A stretch of DNA of 64,000 bases, from the NCBI GenBank assembly GCA_030278955.1, contig JAOANR010000006.1, positions 14,047,974 through 14,111,973 of the forward strand. The letters are read 5' to 3'. Position 1 is the first letter of the stretch. Each line of letters opens with the position of its first letter. Shown here one piece after another: positions 23,819-35,411 of the stretch. The translations under genes were made by a program, and so were the position numbers. Source of the DNA: Hygrophila difformis. Its lineage: Eukaryota > Streptophyta > Magnoliopsida > Lamiales > Acanthaceae. The notes under the pieces were generated by a model that searched no databases, was not told the DNA's origin, and saw only the letters and a list, made by a program, of their open reading frames with translations.

Positions 23819-24109
23819 ATGGGAGCATCCAGCAAACCTCGGCTTTCAGGGATGCAGAAGCAAGTGCTTGCTCTGTATAGAGGATTCTTACGAGTGGCAC
23901 GCTCCAAAGCTCCTGAAGAACGAAGGAGGATTGAGTCAATTGTGACCACTGAGTTTCGCCAAAATTCCTCACAGGTAGATCGCAAGAATTTTCTTTTCAT
24001 TGAGTATTTACTACGGCGAGGGAAGAAACAACTGGATCAGCTGAAGAGTCCAGATACCGTTGGACTGTCATCCTTAAACGTAGAAGCTCCTCAGACAAAA
24101 GAATCCTAG
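23819..24109 (+). CDS. SDHAF1: Succinate dehydrogenase assembly factor 1, LYR protein (96 aa)
   Basis: SDHAF1 is a mitochondrial LYR-motif chaperone that helps insert Fe-S clusters into the SDH2 subunit of complex II. The frame reads MGASSKPRLSGMQKQVLALY followed by RGFLRVARSK. The L-Y-R motif is at residues 19-21, and the family helix with EERRRIESIVTTEFRQN follows. The length of 96 aa is normal for the family. It is a single coding exon. The TAG stop (24107-24109) abuts a MITE, and a 42-bp tandem repeat sits just upstream. Confidence 0.9.
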   Translation: MGASSKPRLSGMQKQVLALYRGFLRVARSKAPEERRRIESIVTTEFRQNSSQVDRKNFLFIEYLLRRGKKQLDQLKSPDTVGLSSLNVEAPQTKES

Positions 24110-24318
24110 GTTGCATTTGGATGGAGGGATTTGGAAGGGGATTTGAAATCTCCATAATACAAATCCCTCCACTTGTTTGGAATTGGATTAATGGAGGGAT
24201 TTAGGGATGGATTTCAAATCCCACCCCTAATCTTGAGCTAATTTAGGGTGGATTTCAAATTGATCATCCATTCTCGAAATCCTCCCCTAAATCTAAATCC
24301 CTCCGTCCAAATGCAACC
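24109..24318. mobile_element. PIF/Harbinger-like MITE, 210 bp, abutting the SDHAF1 stop codon
   Basis: The ends GGTTGCATTTGGATGGAGGG and CCCTCCGTCCAAATGCAACC are inverted repeats with one mismatch. Flanks are CTA on the left and TTA on the right, consistent with a TTA duplication with one change. The first base of the element is the G of the TAG stop codon. The interior is made of further 'ggagggattt' motifs. Confidence 0.82.
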
Positions 24319-24319
24319 T

Positions 24320-27300
24320 TAGAGTTAACCATTATCCTACAATGGTTGTTCGTGAGAAATAATTTTGAGTGGTCTCCATTTTTCAGTTCTGCAATTAGAC
24401 TGCGATTAATAAACTGGATTATAAGCAAAAATACTAAGATTAGACTGCCATAGCTCATAGGAAGTACCTTGTAGTTGTAGTACTCTACGCGATGATATTG
24501 TTGTTACTACTAATTTGAGGGTGAGTTTATATTGTGATTTTGAGATGCGTATTTATTCTCTATTTTCTCATTTGAGTGATCAAAAGAAAATTCTTGATAT
24601 CTGGATTACCTATATTAGTGATACCAGGATTTAGACAGCTACATATATGTATAGCACTGCAGATATAATTGATACTCCAAATGAAAAACTATTATTCAGT
24701 AAAAATTATACTCCTACTAGTATTTGTTTAGACATTGTACCTGTAAAAAAATTTTGAGTGGCATGTGAATTGATTAATGCATATGGCCTTTGATTTTACA
24801 TCCAGTGATGTGTAATAAGTGCAATTCATTGTCCCAAGGATAGGATTGAGTAATTGTTTTGTTTGAGAATATGAAATCAGGCAATGCATGTGTATAATAC
24901 TATAATGCACTCTGTATAATGTTAATAATATGTATGGGGAAAGGGTGGAATTGGGTTCGAATTTGGGCACACATTTGGAAATATTTTCCAAAGGCAACAT
25001 TCTGTCTGCCTGTCTCTGTGTCTGTGGTCGGTGAGATTCAATAGATTGAGCAAAGAGACATTGCAGCATGGCATGAGTTATCTTTAACTATGACAATGAG
25101 TTGACGAGGATATAAATACTATTAAAAGGAAAGGTTTTATACTTCCGGGGATGAAAGTTGGTTTTACTCTGTATGTACAGATATACAAAGAAATCCACAG
25201 TAGTGTGATATCGTATGAGATGGTATGTGCAAATTAGTAAGGCATGTGTGATGAACAGATTAGGAGTAATAATTTGATGTGTTGTAGCACTTGTTAATGT
25301 AAGGGTCGCTTAGCTAGGAATGGATTAAGCTGGACAGTAGCGAGTTGTGATTTGTGAATAGTGGAGGGGAGCATATATCTCTATTCTCTATCTAGCAAAG
25401 GCTAAGGGGAAGGACCCTTACAACTTTGTGGTTGATTGCTTCTCTGATTCTCCCATCCACCAAAGAGGAATCTATCAAATAACTCCCTCTTGAGTCTTGA
25501 TGATAATAAAAAATATATATACAAGAACATTGTTGTTGTTATTCCTGCCTGCTTGTCGGGTAGGGTCGGGGTTGTATGTACGTTGTAAGCATGAATGAAA
25601 AGCATGTTGTAGTATTGAAAAAAAAAAGGTGATGGAAATGGAATGGATGCAAAGGAACATTTGGAATGGAATCTGTGTGGGGGAATGTGGTGTGGGCAGT
25701 GGGCGCACACAACAAAATAAAATGTACTAGTAAATGGTAGTAGTAGTACTATATTAGAAAAGCCTTTTGGGGGTAGTTTTCCATCTAGATGAATAGTAAT
25801 GGGTAATAGTGTGCTACCCTAGCCCCACTACTCAAATATGTTACTATTAGTTGTGCACTGAAATAAATCTAGCTAGGTGATGATCATTTGATGGATTTCA
25901 TGCATGACATATTTACCTAATGAAAATGGATGAATGCAGGAGGATTGAGTAGCCTGCTTATATTATAAGTAGTGGTGATGTGATGTTGCTGTGCCTGGAT
26001 AAAACAAAGACATTATTAACTAGTACTAGTACTAGTAAGTACTAATATAAATATCCCAAAGTCAATCCATATTAAGCAGGAGGGAATAATATATAATGAC
26101 AACATGATTGTATGGAAAAATGGATGTTCTGCAGTCTGCAATGGATGGAGAGGAGAAGCAGCTGGGACTGGGAGAATGAATTGTTAGCACATACATACAT
26201 AGTATAATATCTCATGCATGTACAAAGAAAGAGGAAAAATGGAATGGGGATATTGTGGGATGGAGGATGAGGAGGGCATGCAGTGCAGGACCATAAGACC
26301 ACCCATTGTCCATGTGATGGACATGTGGACTGGCCTGTGGGTGAGACAGAGACATATAGTATACAATACAGCAGCACACAGAGATGAGAGATGACAGAAT
26401 AGAGATCCCCCCAAGCTAAAGATAAAAAAAGGAATCACTTCAATTCTCTCCTCTTGCTCCAACTCCCTACAGGCTACAGCTTACAGGCAGCTTATAGTGT
26501 TTTTAATGTTCTTTATGAGCTCAAACAGCTACCCATCATATCTACCCAGCTGCTGCCTCACTTGCTCACTGTGGTCCTCATCTTCTCCACTTGACACCAC
26601 CATCACCCATCAAATACTGTGGTGTTCAATAATGTTTTTGCACATAACTTAGCAATAAATATACTTATTTATACTATGATCTATATAGTTCAACATTGGA
26701 TAGTAGTGTATAGTTCACCCATTATATATATTGTTCAAATTAACAATAAAAATAGTACTATAACAATACTAAAGTGTACATATATGCATATATTCACCCC
26801 CCCTACAGCTTATAATGATTTAATGTTCAGGGAACAATTTACACACAATGATGGACAAGTGCATGATCGTAACTTGGGGATATAACCTTTGATGAGATAA
26901 TAATATGAACTTTAGGGGATATAGAAAGTTATAAAATTTTGTATGTAAAGGATACAATTTTATTTTTCAACAATGATTCATTTTAACTAACTAATTAACA
27001 TAATCCCCCAACACATTAAGGTACGGATCATGGCAATATAATACACATCGATGAATCACTTGAGAGTGACTGCAATGATGGGGTTGATAAAATGGTGTCA
27101 ATATCAACAATTAATACAATTATATATTATCGGATGGATGATCTGTAACCATTATTACATGATATGGTACGAATTATATACTAGTAATAATTGATTGAAA
27201 AACAGAAATGATTTTGAAGCCTCCATGGAATCTGGAGATATATAGAGGCCATGGCCATAGGCAATAAGTATTACACTGTCTCTCTCCGTCTCTCTCTTTT

Positions 27301-28138
27301 TTCTCTAGGCTTCTCTTTCTTTCCTGTCTTTGTCCGTCGTGTGGGTGCACGTGATTTTGGTGGGCACAACCACAGTTTATGTTTCCCAATTCATGCCCCA
27401 ATCCAATCCAGTAGTCCCACTGCCTTCAATTCCTTATAATTCATTTCATACTAGCTAGCAGCCGCTATAATAATATAAGAATAAGAAGATAGAATGTTTG
27501 CTTTTCCTACACCTCGTCCACCACTACATATATATGCTAGATTCTGCAGTGACTATTCAAATTCAAACACACATTATTCATTAATAAAAAAAAAACATGC
27601 CTACATGGATATGATGGAGTGATGAACAAGATTCTTGTTAATCCTTTCCATCTCAATCCGACTACGCGTATATGTCTCTTGAGCTGAGCAGCACCTTCTT
27701 CATTTACAAATTACAACATGCTGATCAACTACTATATACTATACTATACTATACTCCTCAATCCAAATTTGAATCATCGTCGTCGGTCGGACCCCACCAT
27801 ATCTATTCCAAGCAATTCATCATGCCACCCTTGCCTTTAAGCCCCCACACGCATATCGGCTATACATATATATATATATACACATCCCTTTCCAAATCAG
27901 TCCCCTTTTCATCTCACTTTCTAATTAAGACAGTTTTGCAGCCGATCCACAAGAGGAGTCTCCTGCTCCTGCTGCTGCTGCGCTATTCCTGTGTCCCCTA
28001 TACTATATATACCCCCCACAATCACCAATATCCAAATCCCAACAACAACAAACACTAGTTTCATCATTATTCATCCCCTACAGAAATATATATTGGATAA
28101 AAAAAAAAAAAAGAAAGAAAACATCATCGATCATCATC
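24320..28138. other. Intergenic region upstream of FPF1
   Basis: About 3.8 kb without a convincing coding frame. It contains short CT-rich runs, (TA)n at 27863-27880 and several frames of 60-130 codons that look random. The last ~300 bases before 28139 probably include the FPF1 promoter and leader, which ends with an A-run at 28100-28112. Confidence 0.5.
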
Positions 28139-28501
28139 ATGTCAGGTGTTTGGGTATTCAAGAACAATGGAGTGATGCAGCTGGTGGAGAATCCGGGAGA
28201 TCTGCAGATGATGCAGCAGCAGCAGAGCAAGGGGGCGTGCAGGGGCAGCAGCAGCAACAACAAGGTGCTGGTGTACCTGCCGACGGAGCAGGTGGTGTCG
28301 TCGTATACCTTCCTGGAGCAGATCCTGAGGGGGCTCGGGTGGGAGCGCTACTACGGCGGGGACCCGGACCTGTTCCAGTTCCACAAGCACTCCACCATCG
28401 ACCTCATATCCCTCCCCCGGGATTTTGCCAGATTCAACTCCATCTACATGTACGACATCGTCATCAAGAACCCCAACATCTTCCACGTCCGCGACATCTA
28501 A
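28139..28501 (+). CDS. FPF1: FLOWERING PROMOTING FACTOR 1-like protein (120 aa)
   Basis: FPF1 and its paralogues are small cytosolic/nuclear plant proteins that promote the floral transition and gibberellin-linked growth; their biochemical role is not settled. The frame begins MSGVWVFKNNGVMQLVENPG. It has a variable Gln/Ser-rich linker (about residues 25-42), then the conserved blocks VLVYLPTEQVVSSYTFLEQI, LRGLGWERYYGGDPDLFQFH, and the ending IVIKNPNIFHVRDI. It is intronless, as is usual in the family. The coding sequence is strikingly GC-rich compared with its AT-rich flanks. Confidence 0.95.
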   Translation: MSGVWVFKNNGVMQLVENPGDLQMMQQQQSKGACRGSSSNNKVLVYLPTEQVVSSYTFLEQILRGLGWERYYGGDPDLFQFHKHSTIDLISLPRDFARFNSIYMYDIVIKNPNIFHVRDI

Positions 28502-29063
28502 TCTAATCTAATTCTATAACCAATCAACACTTAAAAAATTATTCCTAACTAATAAGATCATTATATATACATATATATACATACATACCTTCAAATCGAT
28601 GTCAGTGTGGGTTCTGAGTTTGATCATATATATGTATCTTTAATTTGTTGTGCATTAATAATAGTAGCTAGCTAGCTATAGCCTATAGGTTTTAGGATAT
28701 GCATCATGGAAGGCCAAATTGTGTTTCAATGCATGTGTAACTAGCAAGCTATACTAGTATATACAGTATATATATATATATATATTTGTACTTTAATTAT
28801 GTCTGTACTACTACTGTGTGAGTTAGGAATTTGTTGTGAGGTCAGCTTCGTTTGTTGACCATCATCAAGTCATATATATAATCCGTTTTCTGCTATCATT
28901 TCATTATCACTACTTACGTCTCTCATATATACTTATATATTATTTATTCAAGTACATATCAGTATATTCTAGGACTATTACAGTGATGTTTTTACTGTTA
29001 TAATTGGATTAGAAGTAGGATTTATCTTTATTCTATAACTAGTGTGCATTTGTTCTAGTATAT

Positions 29064-29094
<31 letters not shown>

Positions 29095-29390
29095 TTTTAT
29101 TTTAAAATCTTTAAATTTTTCGAAAGATACAAATCACTATCTTTTATTATCAATAAGAAATTATCTAAACCGTGCTTTATTGCAAACTAGTTGTACAGTA
29201 CAAGACAAGTCTTAGAATCTCTTTCTTTTTTTTTTTTAAGAGAGGAGGACGAAAGGGGGTCAATAACATGGAATTAGACAAGCTAATAGTTTATTATTGG
29301 TTACAATAAAAATGGAATACTAAAAAATCAGATGGAATAATACAATATCATAATGTAGTACTTAATTGCTATAAGAACTAAGAGGGATGA
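28502..29390. other. FPF1 3' region with (TA)n microsatellites
   Basis: AT-rich DNA with TA runs at about 28764-28784 and 29069-29093. No further gene is seen. Confidence 0.55.
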
Positions 29391-29558
29391 GGAACTAGCC
29401 CAACCGGTTAAGTCCATTGACTTTCAACGGAAGGTTGGAGGTTCGATTCCCACCGGCCCCCTATCCCTCCCTTTAATTCCCCTTTGTAATTGTGTGGCAT
29501 GTGTTCCCACCACCCATTTTCAGGCCTTCAATGGCTCCTAAAAAAAAAAAAAAAAAAA
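29391..29558 (+). mobile_element. tRNA-derived SINE (family 1, copy B)
   Basis: The head is AGGGATGAGGAACTAGCCCA, the B box is GGTTCGATTCCC, and the body matches copy A at 5711-5890. It ends in an 18-base A tail. A complete, probably fairly young retroposon without coding capacity. Confidence 0.87.
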
Positions 29559-30283
29559 GATAGTAGTTGTCCAGGCATTGTTCAATGAAGACAACATCAA
29601 TAGGGTTAGCTTCTGCACTTCCATCTAAAACTTGGAAATCCCATGAAGCTACATTAAGTTTAAGAGATGAGCCATGCATAACTATGAAGTAATTATAATA
29701 TCTCTGTGTATGTCATGTGGAATCCAAAAGAAAAACATGGTCAGGAATGGGATGGCTTATGTATGCAATGATGATTCTCTTCCGCAACCTTAGCTTTGGA
29801 CGATAGAAAAAACTATTCCTAATAATGTTCTGCTAAAAGAATAGAATCATAATTCATACCACAATTCACATTATACCCCTACGGTTGAAAAAACAAAACA
29901 CTAATGGTTCCATAATTAACATAATTCATCCGGTAACTATGTTAATATGAACCCAATCTATTACATTCAATCCTAATGACAATTAACGCTGTTGTGGTTG
30001 GTGTTGCCACGTCAACCACATTAGATGCACAAATCCGTTGTCACGTCAACGTTAATTGTCATTAATTAGGGGTGAATGAGATGGATTGAGTTAATATTAA
30101 TGTAGTTACCAAATGGATTCGGTTAATTCATTTTTTATGGTATGGTTTGAGAAAACAAATAAAATTATGAGACAATTAGGTTTTTTTTTTCTTTTTTTTT
30201 TCTTCGGTTTAAACCACGTAGGGTTATAATGGTCAAATAAATATAATGTAATAATGGCTATAAAAAATACATCTATTTTGGAA
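29559..30283. other. AT-rich intergenic spacer
   Basis: About 725 bases of AT-rich DNA with loosely repeated 'ggttaattcat/gttaatat' motifs between SINE and Mutator-like element. No gene is seen. Confidence 0.45.
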
Positions 30284-30813
30284 GGTGTATGGTAGGGTGC
30301 GGACGTTTCGTCTATGCGGACGTCGTCCGCAACCGTTGATCATTTTCATCATTCAACGGTTGAGATCATTTGTAGGGTTACTATATCAAGTCGTTGAATT
30401 GTGTTGGCCATGTCGCTGAATAGCATAGACCATGTCGCTGAATTGTGTAGGGGCCGTCGCTGAGATGCGTTCAAATGCATAGAACCATGTCGCTGAAATA
30501 TAAAATTGTATCGCTGAAATGAATACAATAATGTCGATGAATTACATAGGCCATGTCGCTGAATTACATAGGCAATGTCGCTGAATTGTGAAGGCTCCGT
30601 GGCTGAGATGCGTTTAAAATCCCAATGACCTTCAAACGGCTCTAACTTCAACGTCGCTGAGATGAATAAAATAATGTCGCTGAATTGCACAGGCCGCGTC
30701 GCTGAATTGGGTTGGCTCTGTCGCTGAGCTGTGTATATCATGTCGCTGAGTTGCGAATTCAACGGTCGCGGATATTGTCCGCATAGATATGTGCCCGCAC
30801 CGTAACCGTTCCC
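30284..30813. mobile_element. Non-autonomous Mutator-like element, 530 bp, with internal repeat array
   Basis: A perfect 9-bp duplication, ATTTTGGAA, flanks it (30275-30283 and 30814-30822), which fits Mutator superfamily insertion. Long imperfect terminal inverted repeats share GGTGCGG, TCTATGCGGAC and ACCGTTGA blocks. The interior (about 30385-30760) is an array of ~15 degenerate units around TGTCGCTGAATTG with 20-30-base spacing. The 163-codon minus-strand frame here is a by-product of the array. Confidence 0.85.
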
Positions 30814-31147
30814 ATTTTGGAATATGTACTCACTAACCATATTTTTTGTATTGCGGAAGATGTATTTGATTGTGGCTAATTACAAATTGAGCCTCAATCG
30901 TAATTTTTCTGGAAAAAAGTGAAGTAAATATATATCATAAGAATCACATGTAAAAATGTTTATAATGTACTATTATACAGTATATAGATAGAGGTAAATA
31001 TATATAGATAGATGTTAATTTGAATTCATTCTTATAATAAATAAATTTTATTTTAAATTTTAATTAAATTATTAATTAAGTACGTACAATGATCTAATAT
31101 TCTATTAAAATTATTTCAGTTTATATTTCATTTCATATCAATTCAAA

Positions 31148-31181
<34 letters not shown>
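31148..31181. repeat. (AAT)n microsatellite, left of Helitron
   Basis: Eleven AAT units ending exactly where the Helitron 5' end (TCTATAT) begins. It continues in register with the (TAA)n at 34818. Confidence 0.95.
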
Positions 31182-34100
31182 TCTATATCTATATCTATAT
31201 ATATAAAAGTAATATAGTCTAATTTCCCCCCACTTTCCCACCCCCTTTTTTCAACAACTCATCCACCTATTCTCTCCCCTTTTCAACAACCTAAATCATA
31301 TATGAAAATAATTAAAATAAAAATTCTAAATCTAAAATCTTATATTTAATTTATTAGTCTAAACAGAAGAAAAAAATATATTATCTTGATATATATTTTG
31401 GGATTTGAATTTAAATCCAATATTCAATTTCTTAGTCTAAAAGAAAAAAATCTAATATTTACTTTCTTATATATTTTATATCTATATTATCCTAATAAAA
31501 CCTTAATATAATATGATAATATATTTAACCATAATATTACATATTTTTAGAAGATCACTTCCATTCTTCTAAGATTTGAAACCATAAAATTCATTCTCAT
31601 TGAGATCAAATAAATATATATATATATATAATATTTATATCTATAATATCCTAATAAAATCTTAATAAAATATTATAATATATTTAATTTATACTATTAT
31701 ATATTTTAGACGATCACATCAAATCCAATTCCACCACTCCTATTGCTCTATAAATAATTCATTCATTTATCTAATCTTACGGTGGTCTTAAAGTTCTCAT
31801 CCTCTCATATTTTATTTCTTTATTCTTATTCTCCATTATTTTCTTATGTCTTCTTAACTTTGATTTTATATTTAAACATTTCTTTTTGTTTCCCACATCA
31901 ATGTTTTCCTAATATTTATTTTGTTTCAGGTTAATTTTTCTCTCTTTTGTTGCAAAATATTCTTCATCTTTATATTCATGTAAGAATCTTTTTTTTTCTT
32001 TCTGTTACTCTGCGTGTGAATAATATTAATAAGTTTTTTTTTAAACGTAATGTTAAATATATATTTTTAATGCTTTTCCATTGTCTTTTGCAGGATTACA
32101 TGTTGTTGTAATGCAGGATTGCAATGAAGTCATATTCTATAATTTGTTTTTGTCATTCTAATTTGGATACTACTCAAAATTATTTCTATAGCATAAAGTT
32201 TGTTTTATATTAATTTTATTTTTGTTTGTTTGTTGTCTTTATTCGTGTTTTGAAAATAGTGAAAAAAATTGAAGAGTGTAAATTTGGAGATGTTCCCCTT
32301 TATTTTTTGTATTTTTTTTTCTTTTGTTAATAGATTATTCACATTTTGATATTTTGTCTTTTGGATACAATTTTTATATATTTTTTGTATTGATTTAAGT
32401 TCACTATAAAATATAAAAACAACAACAATTTAATTGAATTGGAAAAATTGGGAAGATAATCCAATAAATTAAATACTTACCCTGCAAAATTTAAATTAGG
32501 TAATAATATAATTATAATAAGTTTTAAAAATTTTGGCAAATTGATATCTGCTTTAATTAAAATTCAAATTCAATCCATAGAATTTAAATGGAAGTTTATG
32601 TGGAATTCATTATTAAGATTTGTATGTAGAACATAAATTCTTTTATTCAACTAATTAAAATTAAAATATTAATAAATACCTTATTAGCCATTAGAACTTA
32701 AATGTCCGGCTAAAGTTGAAATCTTAATTTGGCATTAATTAACTTTCTTTTTACTTTTAATTAGTGATGTAATATAAATTTATTTTATATTTAATTTTAT
32801 GAATATATATATGGTATTTTTATTAACTTTTAAGATATATGATTTAAAGATATTATTCATATCATATATAGAGTATTTTTTTAAGTAAATAATATATACT
32901 ACCTCTGTTTTTTAATAACTGCACCATTCCTACATTTTACGCAATCCAATATATATTTTTAACTATTAATAACTCTAACTATATATAAGTAACAATTACA
33001 AAAATTTTATATTCTGAAACTACGTGATTAGATGAATTTAACAATATCTCACTTGACTATCTTTTTCTTATATAACTATGTTAAAAAAATTAATCAAAGT
33101 TACTCAATAAATTGTAATTACTATATAAATGGTTCAGTTATTTGAGAACGGAGGAAGTATCTTCTACCATTGTCATTTAAACTCGCCTCATTATAACTGA
33201 ATTTTGAAATCCACAACAAATGAGTTTAAACACTGGATTATATAATACTTAATAGTAGTAGTTGGGGAATAGATAATGTTTTAAATTAGTTATTTATTTT
33301 TTCCAACTCTTTATTTGGTATACTGATTTGTGATTATTCTAAAATATTTTAATTTGTTATTATTCTAAAATATTTTAATCCAATTTTAAAATAGTTGGGG
33401 GTTTTAGGCAGCTGGCCCACGGAGGGGCGGGCTTTCGGCCCAGCCCAACCCACAGGCGGATTGCTGGTCAGGTGGTCTTTTTAATTAAGTAAAAAAATAA
33501 ATTTTTTATTATAAAATGTTTTTATTTATTTAAATTTAATATATTATCTAATTTAAAATTAAAAGTATTTTTGAAAAAATTAAAATATTTTTTATATTCT
33601 TTTTTAAAAAATTAGCTTTAATCTAATATAGAAAGTAATATTTTTTTTGTGGAACTATAAAAAGTAATATAAATAACCTAATAGATATGTACCGACCAAA
33701 AAATTGTTTTAGTTTAATTTAGTTAGCATCAAGTCAATTTCATAATTCTTTAGTAGTATTTTACAAAAATAATGTATAAAATTAAATTATATATTATCAA
33801 ATTAACGTTATATGATTTAAAATAACATCTAACCAACAAACATTAATACAATCATTATGTTATTTAACTTTCATAGCAAACTTAAAAAATATAAAAAAAA
33901 TAAAAAAAATAGCTTGGCCCGCAAGCTGACCCGCACCCGCCACATGCTTGCCCTAGCGACGACAGGTTTAGACTGGCTTCCAAATGAGCATCTATTTGTT
34001 CAACCCAACACAACATTTAGGGAAGGTGGGGTGGGCTGGCTAACGGGCCCAACCAATTTTTGACATCTTTATGCAAAAAAGGTATCATATATTTATATGT

Positions 34101-34814
34101 AAGTTATTACTTAATATTAAAGGTATAATAACACTCCAGAAATAAGAGAAAAAACTAATTTGATATTCAACTATTTTTAACTTCGTTTAATTGAATAAAT
34201 ATAATATGAGAATTATGAATTAATTATTAAATTTATATTTGTCACTGCGCGTTTATGTTCACAATGTTATAAGATTATATTTTCTTCTTTTTTTCTTTTC
34301 TTTTTTTTTTCCATCTCTATTACCATTATTCATGATTATAATTTTGCTATGTTTCTTTGCATTACTTTAAGTTCACATAAAGTCGAAGAACAACATTGAT
34401 TTGGGAAAATTGGGAAAATATATCTAATAAACCGAAAGACGAATGTACTACATGATGACATTTATAAATTAAGTAATGATTACAAATATATCTAGCAAAA
34501 TGATATATTAAAAAAAATGCAAAATCAAATATATTACAAAAAATTTTATTGTAAATTTATAAATTAAGTAATGTAAAATTGTTATGAGCTAAATCAATCA
34601 AATAAGAAGATTATAAAAATAGCTTAACTGTCAAAGTTGCTAAACCACTTTGTCATATTTTTACTTACAAACCACTTTGTCATATTTTTCTCAAGAATGT
34701 GGTTAGAAAATTGGCATAACCCAAAATTACATAATAAAATATTTAAAAACTGAAAATATTATGTTATTTTTTTTTTCCAATGTAAATTTTACTTCCCGCG
34801 CATGGCGGGTATGC

Positions 34815-34817
<3 letters not shown>
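31182..34817 (+). mobile_element. Non-autonomous Helitron, ~3.6 kb
   Basis: The 5' end is TC (TCTATATC...TATATATAAAAG) and the 3' end is CTAA, preceded by a subterminal hairpin (stem CCCGC/GCGGG at 34795-34809, loop GCATG). It is inserted between A and T without duplication. These are Helitron hallmarks. No Rep/helicase frame is found in the very AT-rich interior. The interior also holds a diverged Stowaway-like MITE (32899-33157) and two GC-richer patches at 33405-33480 and 33910-34060 that may be other nested insertions. Confidence 0.78.
32899..33157. mobile_element. Stowaway-like MITE nested in the Helitron
   Basis: It starts CTACCTCTGTTTTT, ends GAACGGAGGAAG and has TA flanks. The ends are diverged relative to the other Stowaway copies, so it is older. 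Confidence 0.7.

Positions 34818-34871
<54 letters not shown>
34818..34871. repeat. (TAA)n microsatellite, right of Helitron
   Basis: Eighteen TAA units beginning at the base after the Helitron CTAA terminus. Confidence 0.95.
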
Positions 34872-35221
34872 GTAGATCAAACCAATCCCAGAGGATATTT
34901 GGATGATGGATTGAAAATATCATAAATAAGTAAGTAATTATAATTGGAACGAATGATTGAATAAGATCCGAATATAATTTTTGGACGTACTTTTAGTATT
35001 TGCATATGAAGTACTATGTTTCAATGAATAATTTTGTTTTGCATCTGTAGTATAATTACAAAATTGAAACAAAGCAAAAACATGCACAATATGTTGACAT
35101 GAGACATCCATCAGGCCGACACTAATTTTAATTCTTTAATTAATTAACGTCGAGAAGCTAAGTGGGTAGCAGTTAGCTTGTCATATTGTACACCGCCACG
35201 ACAAAACCGGATAATGTAATA

Positions 35222-35411
35222 CTCCCTCCGTCCCACTTCAAGTGTCTTGTTACTGTTGGGCACGAGAATTAAGGTAGAGTTGGTTTGTGAGTATATGGTG
35301 GGGTCCACATAGTTGTTGGAGGAGAAAATTATTTCTATTTATAGAAAGAAGACATTTGTAATGGGACATCCAAAAAAAGTAAGTAGGACATTTGGAATGG
35401 GACGGAGGGAG
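35222..35411. mobile_element. Stowaway-type MITE, 190 bp (copy B, inverted)
   Basis: Same length as copy A (2302-2491) in reverse orientation, with TA flanks. Comparing by eye I count about four differences in 190 bases. Confidence 0.93.

Noticed and set aside
29391..29465. tRNA-like gene on the plus strand
   Set aside because: Same SINE family as 5711-5890, with a tail.
30349..30840. 163-codon minus-strand frame
   Set aside because: It is a translation of the TGTCGCTGAATTG repeat array in the Mutator-like element (repeating SATxxxQFSD-like peptide) and not a gene.
31148..34871. CRISPR-like or satellite array
   Set aside because: Simple AAT/TAA microsatellites interrupted by a Helitron; no spacer-repeat structure, and this is a plant nuclear sequence.
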